A stretch of 64,000 nucleotides of DNA, from positions 186,001 to 250,000 of the forward strand of contig JADIZZ010000004.1 in the NCBI GenBank assembly GCA_016704535.1, read 5' to 3'. Both the position numbers and the translations under genes were made by a program. Of this stretch, positions 8,936-17,296 are shown piece by piece. The notes under the pieces are model-generated. The model did not search any database. It had not been told where the DNA came from and saw only the letters and a program-made list of their open reading frames with translations. Numbering within the stretch: position 1 is the first letter of the stretch; each line of letters starts with the position of its first letter. The stretch comes from Betaproteobacteria bacterium (GTDB lineage: Bacteria > Pseudomonadota > Gammaproteobacteria > Burkholderiales > Burkholderiaceae_C).

Positions 8936-9847
8936 TCAGGTGCGCCAGATGCGCGGCGGCTCGGCCGCCAGGCCCCAGGCCTCTTGCCGCCACGCGGCGC
9001 GCACCCGGGCCAGCAGCCGCATCGCGGCTTCCACGCGGGGCGCCAGCAGGCGCAGCACCAGCACCGCCGGCTGCGGCGCCGTGACACCGGCGGTGGCGGC
9101 GAGTTCGTGGCCGTCGATCGCCGCGCGCGCCGCGTCCAGCAACGCCTGGCGTCGCGCCGGCGGCAGCGCAGCGCCGGCAGCGAACCAGAGCGTGGCCGCC
9201 ACCGTGTGACTGGCCCAGCCGAGCGGGCTGCGCAGCAGCACGTGGTCGGCCGCATCGACACGGCCACGTTCGAGCCAGACGCCGGGCACCTCGATATGCT
9301 GGCCGTAACTGCCGGCAATGAAGGGCTGGCCGGCCGCCACCAGGCCCAGCACCAGCGTGTCCCAGCCCATCCACTCGGCTCCCGGTGCCAGCTCGGCGCT
9401 GAGGTGGTTGCGAGCCTGGCAGCCGCTGTAGGCGATGGTCTCCATCGGCAGCCACTCCAGGCGCGCGCCGTCGTCCAGCTGCAGCCGCGTACGCTGCAGC
9501 GCCGCCGCGCCTTCGCTGCGGTAGAAGCGCGTGGCGCCGGGCGTCGTCAACAGCACATGGCTGCCGGCCTGCAGCCGGGCGTGAACGTGCAGCTGGTCAC
9601 CGCCCACCAGGCCGCCGGGCGGGTGCACCAGCACGTGGTGACAGATGCCCTCACCTTCAGGGTACAGCGGCTGCAACACCCGCAGCGGGCCGCTGTGCGC
9701 GTCGTGCGCGACGGTGCGCGCGCCGCGGCGGCGGTAGTCGAGCGTCAATTCGGCACGCCAGCCGCTGCCGGCGGCGGCCTCGTCCTTCACTGCCTGCGCT
9801 GTTGCTGGCCCCATGTCGGCGATTGTCCACGGGCTCGGCGCGGCCAT
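8936..9847 (-). CDS. ureD: Urease accessory protein UreD
   Basis: A 303-residue UreD/UreH protein, the urease accessory scaffold that holds UreF and UreG on the apo-urease while nickel is inserted. Family features are readable: GWRAELTLDYRRRGARTVAHDAHSGPLRVLQPLYPEG, HPPGGLVGGDQL and TTPGATRFYRSEG. The ATG at 9847 has AGGA at good spacing; a TTG at 9880 overlapping the permease stop is the alternative. Structural and other accessory urease genes normally follow ureD directly, but gspA/gspB follow here, so this copy is isolated. It sits at the end of an ABC transporter operon, which links it to ureide or urea nitrogen use. Confidence 0.87.
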   Translation of the reverse strand: MAAPSPWTIADMGPATAQAVKDEAAAGSGWRAELTLDYRRRGARTVAHDAHSGPLRVLQPLYPEGEGICHHVLVHPPGGLVGGDQLHVHARLQAGSHVLLTTPGATRFYRSEGAAALQRTRLQLDDGARLEWLPMETIAYSGCQARNHLSAELAPGAEWMGWDTLVLGLVAAGQPFIAGSYGQHIEVPGVWLERGRVDAADHVLLRSPLGWASHTVAATLWFAAGAALPPARRQALLDAARAAIDGHELAATAGVTAPQPAVLVLRLLAPRVEAAMRLLARVRAAWRQEAWGLAAEPPRIWRT

Positions 9848-9876
9848 TGCGTCCTGCGCGCCCTGCGTCGCCGGCC

Positions 9877-10647
9877 TCAATGCCCCTGCGTGCCGCGGTG
9901 CGCCCAGCCGGTGGTGCGCTTCTCGACCCAGCTGAAGAGTTCGTACATCGCCATCGCCATCGCACCTATGGTCACCAGGCCCGCGAAGGCCAGCGGCACG
10001 CGCTGCTGGCTGCCGGCCGAACTGATGAGGTAACCGATGCCCGAGTCACCCGCCGTCATCTCGGCCAGCACGGTGCCAACGAAGGCCAGCGTGATGGCGA
10101 TCTTGAGCGAGCCGTAGAAGTAGGGCATCGAGCGCGGCAGGCCCACCTTCACCAGCACGTCCCAGCGCTTGGCGCCCAGCACGCGCAGCACGTCCTCCAG
10201 TTCGGGCTCCAGCGTGGCCAGCCCAGTGGCGATGTTGACGGTGATGGGGAAGAAGCTGATCAGGAAGGCGGTGAGGATGCCCGGCCCGATGCCGATGCCG
10301 AACCACACCACCAGGATGGGCACCACCGCGGCCTTGGGCACGGCGTTGAACGCCACCATCAGCGGGTAGATGGCGGTGTAGGCCAGCCGGCTGCTGCCGA
10401 TCAGGAAACCCAGCAGCACGCCCACCACGATGGCGATGGCAAAACCCAGCATCGTGACCCAGAAGGTCTTCCACGCGGCTTCCAGCAACGGGCCGCTGAA
10501 TTCGATGAACTGGCCGGCGATCTGCGACGGGCTGGGGAAGATGAACTCGGGGATGGCGAAGGCCATCACGACCACCTGCCACAGGATCAGCACGGCCACC
10601 AGCAGCACCAGCGGCGACCAGCGTTCCATCGACTTGGTGATCTTCAT
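9877..10647 (-). CDS. ABC transporter permease, SsuC/TauC type
   Basis: A 256-residue inner-membrane permease of the BPD_transp_1 family with about six transmembrane segments. The cytoplasmic EAA-like loop reads TLEPELEDVLRVLGAKRWDVLVKVGLPRSMPYFYGSLKIA, typical of taurine/sulfonate/nitrate-type importers. The start ATG at 10647 overlaps the ATPase stop (ATGA), so the two genes are coupled. The upstream extension of the frame lies antisense to nothing and is Arg/Pro-rich noise. With the ATPase and the NMT1-like binding protein it forms one importer; the substrate is not evident. Context suggests a nitrogen compound such as a ureide, pyrimidine or cyanate-like molecule. Confidence 0.85.
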   Translation of the reverse strand: MKITKSMERWSPLVLLVAVLILWQVVVMAFAIPEFIFPSPSQIAGQFIEFSGPLLEAAWKTFWVTMLGFAIAIVVGVLLGFLIGSSRLAYTAIYPLMVAFNAVPKAAVVPILVVWFGIGIGPGILTAFLISFFPITVNIATGLATLEPELEDVLRVLGAKRWDVLVKVGLPRSMPYFYGSLKIAITLAFVGTVLAEMTAGDSGIGYLISSAGSQQRVPLAFAGLVTIGAMAMAMYELFSWVEKRTTGWAHRGTQGH

Positions 10648-11456
10648 TGCGGCACCGCCACGCCGGTCTTGCGCATGGCGCCGATGTGGCCGCGCAGCTC
10701 GTGCACGATGTCGGTGAAATGCGGCGTGTAGGTCACTTCCAGGTCGCGCGGGCGTGGCAGGTCGATATGGCGCTGCACGACGAAGCGGCCCGGGCTGCGA
10801 CTCATGCAGTACACGGTGTCGGCGAGGAAGACACTCTCGCGCAGGTCGTGCGTGACGAGGATGACGTTGAACTTCTGCGCCGCGTGCAGGTCGCGCAGGA
10901 TGCACCACAGCTCTTCCCGCGTGAACGCGTCCAGCGCGCCGAAGGGCTCGTCCAGCAGCAGCATCTTGGGCTCGTGCACCAGCGCGCGGCAGATGCTGGC
11001 GCGCTGCTGCATGCCGCCGCTCAGCTGCCAGGGGAACTTGTCCTCGTAGCCGGCCAGGCCCACGCTCTTGAGCAGCGCGCGGGCGCGGGATTCGTATTCC
11101 TTGCGCTTGCTCTTGAAGCTCGAGCGGTAGGGCTCGACGATCTCCAGCGGCAGCAGCACGTTGTCGACCGTCGTGCGCCAGGGCAGCAGGCTGGGCGCCT
11201 GGAAGGCCATGCCGCTGATCTTCAGCGGCCCGGTCACGGCCTCGCCGCCGATGGTGATCTTGCCCTTGCTCGGCATCTTCAGCCCGGTGGTGAGCTTCAT
11301 GAAGGTGCTCTTGCCGCAGCCCGAGGGCCCGACGATGGCGATGAACTCGCCCTGCTGCACCTGCAGCGAGATGTCCTCGACGGCGTAGTGGCCGGCGCGT
11401 TCCAGCTCGTCGTTGTAGGCGAGCCAGACATGCTGGAAGTCGACGAAGGCGGTCAT
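10644..11456 (-). CDS. ABC transporter ATPase, SsuB/TauB type
   Basis: A 270-residue ABC ATPase. Walker A is GPSGCGKST (43-51), the Q-loop region MAFQAPSLLPWRTTVDNVLLPLE is typical of the sulfonate/nitrate/taurine group, the signature is LSGGMQQRASI, Walker B is MLLLDEPFGALD and the switch His is in LVTHD. It energises the permease encoded immediately downstream with a 4-bp overlap. The gene starts 3 bp inside the end of the lipoprotein hydrolase gene, so the hydrolase may be co-transcribed with the transporter. Confidence 0.9.
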   Translation of the reverse strand: MTAFVDFQHVWLAYNDELERAGHYAVEDISLQVQQGEFIAIVGPSGCGKSTFMKLTTGLKMPSKGKITIGGEAVTGPLKISGMAFQAPSLLPWRTTVDNVLLPLEIVEPYRSSFKSKRKEYESRARALLKSVGLAGYEDKFPWQLSGGMQQRASICRALVHEPKMLLLDEPFGALDAFTREELWCILRDLHAAQKFNVILVTHDLRESVFLADTVYCMSRSPGRFVVQRHIDLPRPRDLEVTYTPHFTDIVHELRGHIGAMRKTGVAVPQ

Positions 11457-12388
11457 GGTGGGGGCATCGATGGCAGAAGGTCGGTGAAGGCGCGGCGGTA
11501 GGTTTCAGGGGCGTCGCTGTGCAGCCGGCTGTGCGAGCCGCCGGGCACTTCCACCCAGCGCACGCCGGGCGGCGCGGCGTCGCGAAGGCGCCGACCCAGT
11601 TCGACGGGCACCGTGGTGTCGGCGCTGCCGTGCAGCATCAGCAGCGGCGCGTCGATACGGCCGATGCGCGAGAGCGAATCGAATTCCAGCGTCGTCAGGC
11701 CGCCGGCCACGCGGCCCCAGAAACCGGCGGCCGCAGCCACATCGGGCAGGCGCGTGAAGGTCGACTCGAGCACCAGTGCGCCGTAGTCGCTCCCGCCGTG
11801 CAAGCCGCTGGCCAGGGCCACGGCCACCGCGCCACCCATCGAGTGGCCGAAGATCACGCGGCGCTGCGGCAGCGGCTGGCGCCGCTGCAACTCGGCCCAG
11901 GCCACGGCCGCGTCGGCGGTGATGCTGGCTTCCGAGGGCACGATGGCCGCGCTGTCGCCCCAGCCGCGGTAGTCCACGGCCAGCACGGCAAAGCCGAGCG
12001 CACGCAGCGCATCGATCTTCGGCAGGTTCTGGTAGAGGTTGCGGAAGGTGCCATGCAGGTAGAGCAGCGTTGGCGCCGCCGGGTCGGCATGCGGCAGCCA
12101 CCACAGCGCCAGCGCCTCGGTGCGCGGCGTGGCCGCCGGCGAGCCATCGACCTGCGCGGCCGGCACCTGCACCGTCCAGCGTTCGTCGCCCGGCCGGAAG
12201 CGCGCCTGTTCGGCGGCCGTGCCCGGCTCGAAACCCGCCGGCCGGCCCGGGGTCGGGCGCAGTGCGGCCTGGCGCTGCTGCACATCGAGCCAGGCGCAGC
12301 CGCCCAGGCCGAGCGCCAGACACACGCCCAGGGCACGCAAGCCGGGCCGGCAGCAGCGGTGCAGCGGGTTCAGCACAATCCGGGGCAT
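11453..12388 (-). CDS. Lipoprotein alpha/beta hydrolase
   Basis: A 311-residue alpha/beta-hydrolase with a lipoprotein signal (hydrophobic stretch ending LGLGGC, Cys31). Motifs in order are the oxyanion region LLYLHGTFRN, the nucleophile elbow GHSMGG (Ser183), the acid in LHGSADTTVP and the catalytic His in GGSHSRLH. It is therefore probably a membrane-anchored esterase or peptidase-like hydrolase of the BEM46/Abhydrolase type; the substrate is unknown. Its 3' end overlaps the ABC ATPase start by 4 bp. Its ATG (12386-12388) overlaps the ATG of the divergent gene on the plus strand. Confidence 0.75.
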   Translation of the reverse strand: MPRIVLNPLHRCCRPGLRALGVCLALGLGGCAWLDVQQRQAALRPTPGRPAGFEPGTAAEQARFRPGDERWTVQVPAAQVDGSPAATPRTEALALWWLPHADPAAPTLLYLHGTFRNLYQNLPKIDALRALGFAVLAVDYRGWGDSAAIVPSEASITADAAVAWAELQRRQPLPQRRVIFGHSMGGAVAVALASGLHGGSDYGALVLESTFTRLPDVAAAAGFWGRVAGGLTTLEFDSLSRIGRIDAPLLMLHGSADTTVPVELGRRLRDAAPPGVRWVEVPGGSHSRLHSDAPETYRRAFTDLLPSMPPP

Positions 12389-12908
12389 GCGCACATCTCT
12401 TCCACGACGACGGGCCCGCATTGTCCTGCCGGGCTTGCTGGCGCTGCTGGCGGCCCTGGCGGGCGGTGCCAAGGCCGCATATGAACCGACCGACACCGAC
12501 GAACCCAACCATTGGCGCCTGGCGGTCTCGCCCTACACCCACCACTGGCGCTACAACCCCGAGCATCGGCCGGTGTGGGCGATTGCCATCGAGCGCGCTC
12601 GCTCCGACGGCTGGTTTGTCGGCGCGTCGTTCTTCAAGAACTCCTTCGGCCAGCCCAGCAGCTATGCATACATCGGCCGCAAGTACGAAGGCCTGCTGGG
12701 CGTGGCGCCGCTGTTCGCCGAATGGACGGGCGGGCTGATGTACGGCTACAAGGGCAAGTACCAGACGAAGGTGCCGTTGAACTTGGGTGGCTACTCGCCC
12801 GGCTTCCTGGTCTCGGCCGGCTGGCAGATCGACCGCCGCATGTCGACCCAGCTCAACCTGCTGGGCGACGCCGCCGTGATGTGGCAGTTCAACTACGCCT
12901 GGCGCTGA
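12387..12908 (+). CDS. Small exported protein, probable outer-membrane beta-barrel
   Basis: A 173-residue protein with an N-terminal signal peptide (ARIVLPGLLALLAALAGGAKA) followed by alternating amphipathic strands rich in Tyr, Trp and Gly: HWRLAVSPYTHHW, VWAIAIERARSDGWFVGASFF, YAYIGRKYEGL, TGGLMYGYKGKYQ, PGFLVSAGWQID. It ends AVMWQFNYAWR, with the terminal aromatic pattern of outer-membrane barrels. A PagP-like 8-stranded barrel is possible but not established. Its ATG shares two bases with the ATG of the divergent hydrolase, and no in-frame alternative start is obvious. Function unknown. Confidence 0.6.
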   Translation: MRTSLPRRRARIVLPGLLALLAALAGGAKAAYEPTDTDEPNHWRLAVSPYTHHWRYNPEHRPVWAIAIERARSDGWFVGASFFKNSFGQPSSYAYIGRKYEGLLGVAPLFAEWTGGLMYGYKGKYQTKVPLNLGGYSPGFLVSAGWQIDRRMSTQLNLLGDAAVMWQFNYAWR

Positions 12909-12972
12909 GCCCCGGCCGCCCGCGGCCGGCAAGGCCCCCGGCGGCCTGCACTCAAACATCGCGTCGCACCGC

Positions 12973-14028
12973 CTACTTGCGCGCCGGCGGCAGGATGTTC
13001 AGTTCGGCCTTGGTCGGCAGGAAGGCGTCGCTCCACACCGCCGCCGGGTCGACGCGCGTCTTGGTGCCGAAGGCGTCGCTCACCTGGCTGGCCATCAGCG
13101 CCAACCGGCCCGGCACCACGACGCCGAAGCCTTCGGCACGCGCGTCGGGGCTGGCCACCACCGCGTCGATGGCCAGGCGCAGGCGGCGCTTTTCCAGGTC
13201 GACGTTGATGATGCCGTCGCGCGCTTTGACGTAGTCGATGGCCGGGTCGGGGTTGGCCATCACTTCCTTGGCCCCCTTGGCAAAGGCGCCGAGGAAGGCC
13301 TTCACCGCCGCCGGGTTCTCCTTCAGCAGCTTGGGGCTGGCGATGACCACGTTGCCGTAGAGCTTCACGCCGTGCGCCGGGTAGGGCAGCACGACGATGT
13401 CTTCGGCCTTCACGCCGCGCGCTTCCAGGTTCAGCAGGCTGGTGAACGAAAAACCGGTGATGGCGTCGATGTCGCCGCGCACCAGCATGGTCTCGCGCAG
13501 CGGCGGGTCCATGCTCGTCCACTGCACGCCGCTGATGTTGTTGGCCTTGGCGAAGATGGGGAAGGCCTTGCGGCCGGCGTCGAAGCCAGGTGCGCCGAGC
13601 TTCTTGCCGTTGAGGTCGGCCGGCGTCTTGATGCCGCTCTTCTTGAGCGCCAGCACCGCGGCCGGCGTGTTGTTGTAGACCATCATCACGGCCACCGGCT
13701 TGTTCGGCGCGTCGGGGTTGTTGGCGTGGAACTCCATCAGCGCGGCCATGTCGGCGAAACCCATGTCGTAGGTGCCGCTGGCCACGCGGGTGACGGTGCC
13801 GCCGCTGCCGTTGCCGGCGTCGATGGTCACGTCCAGCCCCGCGGCCTTGTAGTAGCCCTTGGCCTGGCTGGCCAGGAAGAGCGCGGCCGGGCCCTCGAAG
13901 CGCCAGTCGAGCTGGAACTTCAGCGGCGTCTGCGCTAGCGCCGCCAGCGGGGTGGCCAGCAGCACGGCGACCGTGGTCAGGGCGGCCAGCAGGGTGCGGC
14001 GTCGGGGCAGGGCTTGGGTGAAGGTCAT
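12973..14028 (-). CDS. ABC transporter substrate-binding protein, NMT1/SsuA-like
   Basis: A 351-residue periplasmic binding protein. The N-terminus is a signal peptide with an RRR motif (PRRRTLLAALTTVAVLLATPLAALAQ), then the NMT1/THI5-like fold: LKFQLDWRFEGPAALFLASQAKGYYKAAGLDVTI, GSGGTVTRVASGTYDMGFADMAALM, VVIASPKLLKENPAAVKAFL. Proteins of this group bind sulfonates, nitrate, pyrimidine precursors or formyl-amino-pyrimidines. It partners with the ATPase/permease pair 1.5 kb downstream, separated by the divergently placed barrel gene and the hydrolase. The M20 hydrolase and allantoate genes lie just upstream on the same strand, so ureide uptake is a reasonable inference. Confidence 0.82.
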   Translation of the reverse strand: MTFTQALPRRRTLLAALTTVAVLLATPLAALAQTPLKFQLDWRFEGPAALFLASQAKGYYKAAGLDVTIDAGNGSGGTVTRVASGTYDMGFADMAALMEFHANNPDAPNKPVAVMMVYNNTPAAVLALKKSGIKTPADLNGKKLGAPGFDAGRKAFPIFAKANNISGVQWTSMDPPLRETMLVRGDIDAITGFSFTSLLNLEARGVKAEDIVVLPYPAHGVKLYGNVVIASPKLLKENPAAVKAFLGAFAKGAKEVMANPDPAIDYVKARDGIINVDLEKRRLRLAIDAVVASPDARAEGFGVVVPGRLALMASQVSDAFGTKTRVDPAAVWSDAFLPTKAELNILPPARK

Positions 14029-14125
14029 CGATGGGCTCCGTGGGTGTCGGGTGGCGGGTTGGGCAGCGAATGTGCAAGTTCCGTGCGCGACAACGCGCCG
14101 GCACATGCACCAGCATGCAGCATGC

Positions 14126-15385
14126 TCAGCCTTGCAGCAGGTCGAAAAGCGTGCGCGCCACGACCTTGGTGGCGCCGCGCAGGTCTTCCAGCACCAGGTG
14201 CTCGTCGGCGCGCTTGGCATTGCTCTCCAGCACGGTGCGCGGCCCGGCGCCATAGATCACCGCCGGAACGCCCTGCGCACCGTAGAGGCGCACGTCGGTG
14301 TACAGCGGCGTGCCGGACACCGGAATGGACTCTCCGAACACGGCCTGGCCGTGTTTCTGGATGGCGGCCACCAGCGGCGCGTTGCCCGGCAGCGGCAACA
14401 GCGGGCCGGCCAGCAGCAGCCGCCTGATCTCCAGCCGCACGCCCGCGCTCTGCGCCACGGTGGCTTCGATGAGCGCACGCACCTCGGCTTCCACCGCCGC
14501 CGGGTCTTCCTCGGGGATCATGCGGCGGTCGAGTTTCAGCACCACCTTGCCCGGTACGACGTTGGTGTTGCTGCCGCCTTCGATGCGACCGACGTTCAGG
14601 TAGGGGTGGCTGATGCCGGCCACCGCCGAGCGGCGTGTGCGCAGCAGCTCGTTGTACGCGTACAGCGCCGTCAGCAGCCGGTTCGCGGCCTGCAGCGCGT
14701 CGACGCCGGTCTCGGGGTAGGCCGCGTGCGAGGCCAGGCCGTGCAGCGTCACTTCCATCTGCAGGCAGCCGTTGTGCGCAGTCACCACCTGGTAGCTGAA
14801 GCCCGCGGCGATCAGCAGGTCGGGTTTCGTCAGGCCGTGCTTCAGCAGCCAGCCGGGGCCGAGTTCGCCGCCGAACTCCTCGTCGTAGGTGAAGTGCAGT
14901 TCCAACGTGCCGCGCAGCGGCACGGCCGCCTGAGCCTCGCCGTTCAAGGGCCGGCCCAGGGCCTCCAGCGCGCGCAGCGCAAAGGTGTAGCTCGCGAAGT
15001 CGCTCTTGCTCACCGCCGATGCGCGGCCGTAGAGCTTGCCGTCCGCCACCTCGCCGCTGTAGGGCCCGTGCGTCCAGCCCTCGCCGGGCGGCACGACATC
15101 GCCATGGGCGTTCAGCGCCACCGTGGGCCCGCCGACGCCGAAGCGTTGGCGCACGATGATGTTGGTGATGGACTGCAGGCCTGCGGCCTGCACCTCGGCG
15201 GCGGGCACCACGTGCTGTTCGGCGGGCAGACCCATTGCCGCCAGCAGCTGCGCCGTGCGTTCGGCATGCGGCGCGTTGTTGCCGGGCGGCGTGTCGGTGG
15301 GCACCTGCACCAGGACCTGGAGGAAGCGCACTTCCTCGTCGAAGTGGGCGTCGATCCAGGCGTCGAGCCGTTCGTAACTGTTCAT
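14126..15385 (-). CDS. M20-family metallohydrolase (ArgE/DapE-like)
   Basis: A 419-residue zinc-dependent amidohydrolase/peptidase of the M20 family. Metal-ligand motifs are LNAHGDVVPPG (His94, Asp96), the catalytic-Glu region TYDEEFGGELGPG, and the dimerisation-domain segment HGLASHAAYPETGVDALQAA; the C-terminal part includes NTNVVPGKVVLKLDRRM. Its start overlaps the stop of the UraD-AllC gene (ATGA), so it is translationally coupled to allantoate degradation. No ureidoglycolate lyase is seen nearby, so this enzyme is a candidate for a late ureide step (ureidoglycine, ureidoglycolate or an N-carbamoyl compound). That is inference from context only. Confidence 0.8.
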   Translation of the reverse strand: MNSYERLDAWIDAHFDEEVRFLQVLVQVPTDTPPGNNAPHAERTAQLLAAMGLPAEQHVVPAAEVQAAGLQSITNIIVRQRFGVGGPTVALNAHGDVVPPGEGWTHGPYSGEVADGKLYGRASAVSKSDFASYTFALRALEALGRPLNGEAQAAVPLRGTLELHFTYDEEFGGELGPGWLLKHGLTKPDLLIAAGFSYQVVTAHNGCLQMEVTLHGLASHAAYPETGVDALQAANRLLTALYAYNELLRTRRSAVAGISHPYLNVGRIEGGSNTNVVPGKVVLKLDRRMIPEEDPAAVEAEVRALIEATVAQSAGVRLEIRRLLLAGPLLPLPGNAPLVAAIQKHGQAVFGESIPVSGTPLYTDVRLYGAQGVPAVIYGAGPRTVLESNAKRADEHLVLEDLRGATKVVARTLFDLLQG

Positions 15386-17172
15386 TCCTTGGCCAGCCCT
15401 TCGAGCAGTTGCATGAAGGCCGCGACGCACAGCTCGGCGTCGTCGACGGTGATGGTTTCCAGCGGGTTGTGGCTGATGCCCGAATTGCCGCCGCGCACGA
15501 AGAGCATGGCCTGCGGCATCAGCTCGTGCAGCTTCATCGCGTCGTGGCCGGCGCCGCTGGGCAGGCGAAAGACGGGCAGGCCGAGTGCCGCCACCGCCGC
15601 TTCCCAGCGCGCCTGCCAGGCCGGCGCGCTGGGCGCGGCGCTGGCGGCCAGGGTCTGTTCGAGCGTGTACGTCAGGCCGCGCTCGCTGCAGAGGCGCTGC
15701 AGTTCGGCGCGCACGTCGATGCCCAGCGCGTCGCGCGCGGCATCGGTGGTGGCGCGCAGATCGAGGCTGAAGTCGCAGGCGCCGGGCACGACGTTGATCG
15801 AACCTCCCGGCACCTGCAGCATGCCCACAGTGCCCACCACGTCGGGCACGGCCGCGGCGCGCTTCTCGACGAAGAGCATCAATTCCGCGACCGCGCAGGC
15901 CGCGTCGCGGCGGCGGTCCATGGGCGTGGTGCCGGCGTGGCTGGCCTGGCCGGTGACGCGGCCCAGATAACGCAGGCTGCCGTTGATCGAGGTCACCACG
16001 CCCAGCGGCAGGTCGATCTCGTTGAGCACCGGGCCCTGCTCGATGTGCACCTCGACGAAACCGAGGCAGCGCGCCGGGTCGCGACGTTCGGCCTTGATGG
16101 CCTTCAGCGTGGCCGGCAGGCCGGCGGCCTGCATCGCAGCGCGCATGCTCACGCCGTCGGCGTCGGTCTGGTCCAGCCAGGCGGGGTCGAAGTCGCCGGT
16201 GAGCGCGCCGCTGCCCAGGAAGGTGGCCTTGTAGCGCTGGCCTTCCTCTTCGGCGAAGGCCACGACCTCCAGGCCGAAGGGCAGGCGGCGATCGGCCGCA
16301 TGCAGTTCCTGCACCACGGCCATCGGCACCAACACGCCCAGCCGGCCGTCGTACTTGCCGCCGTTGCGCACGGTGTCGTAGTGGCTGCCGGTGAGCAGGC
16401 GCCGGGCTCCCGCCACGCTGCCGTGGTAGACACCCACGACGTTGCCCACCGCGTCGATGCGCACCTCGTCGAAGCCGACTTCGTGCATCCAGGCCTTCAG
16501 TTCCGCGGCAACGGCGCGGTGGGCGTCGGTGAGGTAGGTCACCGTCAGCTGCCCCAGCTCCTTGAAACCGGGGTCGCTGTGCACGGCCAGAGCCTCTGCC
16601 CAGTCCCACACCTGCTGGCCGCGTGCGGGCGTGACGCCGAACTTGTCGTTCAAGCGGATCTCGGCGATGCGGTGGATGTGGCGCAGCGCCTCGGCGGACT
16701 CGAAGTCGGGGTGGCCGGCCAGGCGGCGCTCGAAGGTGGCGATGATCTCGGCGCGGCTCAGCCCCAGCCCGCGCGGCCCCCGCACGGCCATGATGAAGGG
16801 CCAGCCGAACTTCGCGTTGTAGTCGGCGTTCAGCTGCTGGATGCGCGCGAACTCCGCCGGCGTGCAGTCGGCCAGGCCGGCCCTGCCCTGCTCGTTCGTG
16901 CTCTCGGCCGTGAGCTGCTTGGCCACCGCGGCCTTGCCCGCCAGTTCGGGGTGGGCGCGGATCAGCGCCAACTGCCGTTCACGCCCGGCCTCGCGCACGC
17001 TGGCGGCCAGCGCGTGTTTCAGCGCCGCCAGCGTGGCGAAGGGGCGCTTCGCGGCCGCGCCCTCGGCCACCCAGGGCGAGTGTTCGTAGGTGCCGTCCAG
17101 CAACGCCACGAACTGCGCGGCACTGGCGGCGTTGATCTCTTCGAGTTTCAGCATGACGGAATCTTTCTGCAT
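15382..17172 (-). CDS. Fused OHCU decarboxylase / allantoate amidohydrolase (UraD-AllC)
   Basis: A 596-residue two-domain enzyme. Residues about 1-170 are UraD, which decarboxylates OHCU to S-allantoin (RPFATLAALKHAL and the catalytic-His motif IRAHPELAGK, His74). Residues about 180-596 are an AllC/HyuC-type M20 amidohydrolase with metal motifs TGSHYDTVRNGGKYDGRLGV (His264, Asp275), VVAFAEEEGQRY and GFVEVHIEQGP, which releases ammonia and CO2 from allantoate to give ureidoglycine. The start is 17172 or MLKLEEIN at 17154. It is coupled to the M20 gene downstream, and puuE lies 124 bp upstream behind a GC-rich repeat. The fusion joins non-consecutive steps; allantoinase PuuE acts between them. 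Confidence 0.9.
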   Translation of the reverse strand: MQKDSVMLKLEEINAASAAQFVALLDGTYEHSPWVAEGAAAKRPFATLAALKHALAASVREAGRERQLALIRAHPELAGKAAVAKQLTAESTNEQGRAGLADCTPAEFARIQQLNADYNAKFGWPFIMAVRGPRGLGLSRAEIIATFERRLAGHPDFESAEALRHIHRIAEIRLNDKFGVTPARGQQVWDWAEALAVHSDPGFKELGQLTVTYLTDAHRAVAAELKAWMHEVGFDEVRIDAVGNVVGVYHGSVAGARRLLTGSHYDTVRNGGKYDGRLGVLVPMAVVQELHAADRRLPFGLEVVAFAEEEGQRYKATFLGSGALTGDFDPAWLDQTDADGVSMRAAMQAAGLPATLKAIKAERRDPARCLGFVEVHIEQGPVLNEIDLPLGVVTSINGSLRYLGRVTGQASHAGTTPMDRRRDAACAVAELMLFVEKRAAAVPDVVGTVGMLQVPGGSINVVPGACDFSLDLRATTDAARDALGIDVRAELQRLCSERGLTYTLEQTLAASAAPSAPAWQARWEAAVAALGLPVFRLPSGAGHDAMKLHELMPQAMLFVRGGNSGISHNPLETITVDDAELCVAAFMQLLEGLAKE

Positions 17173-17177
17173 TCGAT

Positions 17178-17291
17178 CCAGCTTCCCGCCACGGAACCGG
17201 CTTTGCCGGGCCGTAGGCGGACGGCCCCAGGACCACGAAGGGGTCCCTTACAGGTCCCTGGGGGTAGCGAGCGCGAGCGAGCTTGGGGGCT
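17178..17291. repeat. GC-rich interspersed palindromic repeat, copy 1
   Basis: Intergenic sequence between puuE and the uraD-allC gene that closely matches 40954-41043: both begin CTTCCCGCC, carry TTGCCGGGCC/CTGCCGGGCC, then GGCGGACGGCCCC, and end GGGTAGCGAGCG(C)GAGCGAGCT. This copy has an extra segment of about 24 bp (AGGACCACGAAGGGGTCCCTT), itself an inverted repeat. It resembles the REP-like intergenic palindromes common in Burkholderiales. Confidence 0.6.
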
Positions 17292-17296
17292 CACAT

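Noticed and set aside
9848..9880. TTG start for ureD overlapping the permease stop
   Set aside because: Possible by coupling, but the ATG at 9847 has AGGA at normal spacing and the extra residues are not family-like; kept only as an alternative.
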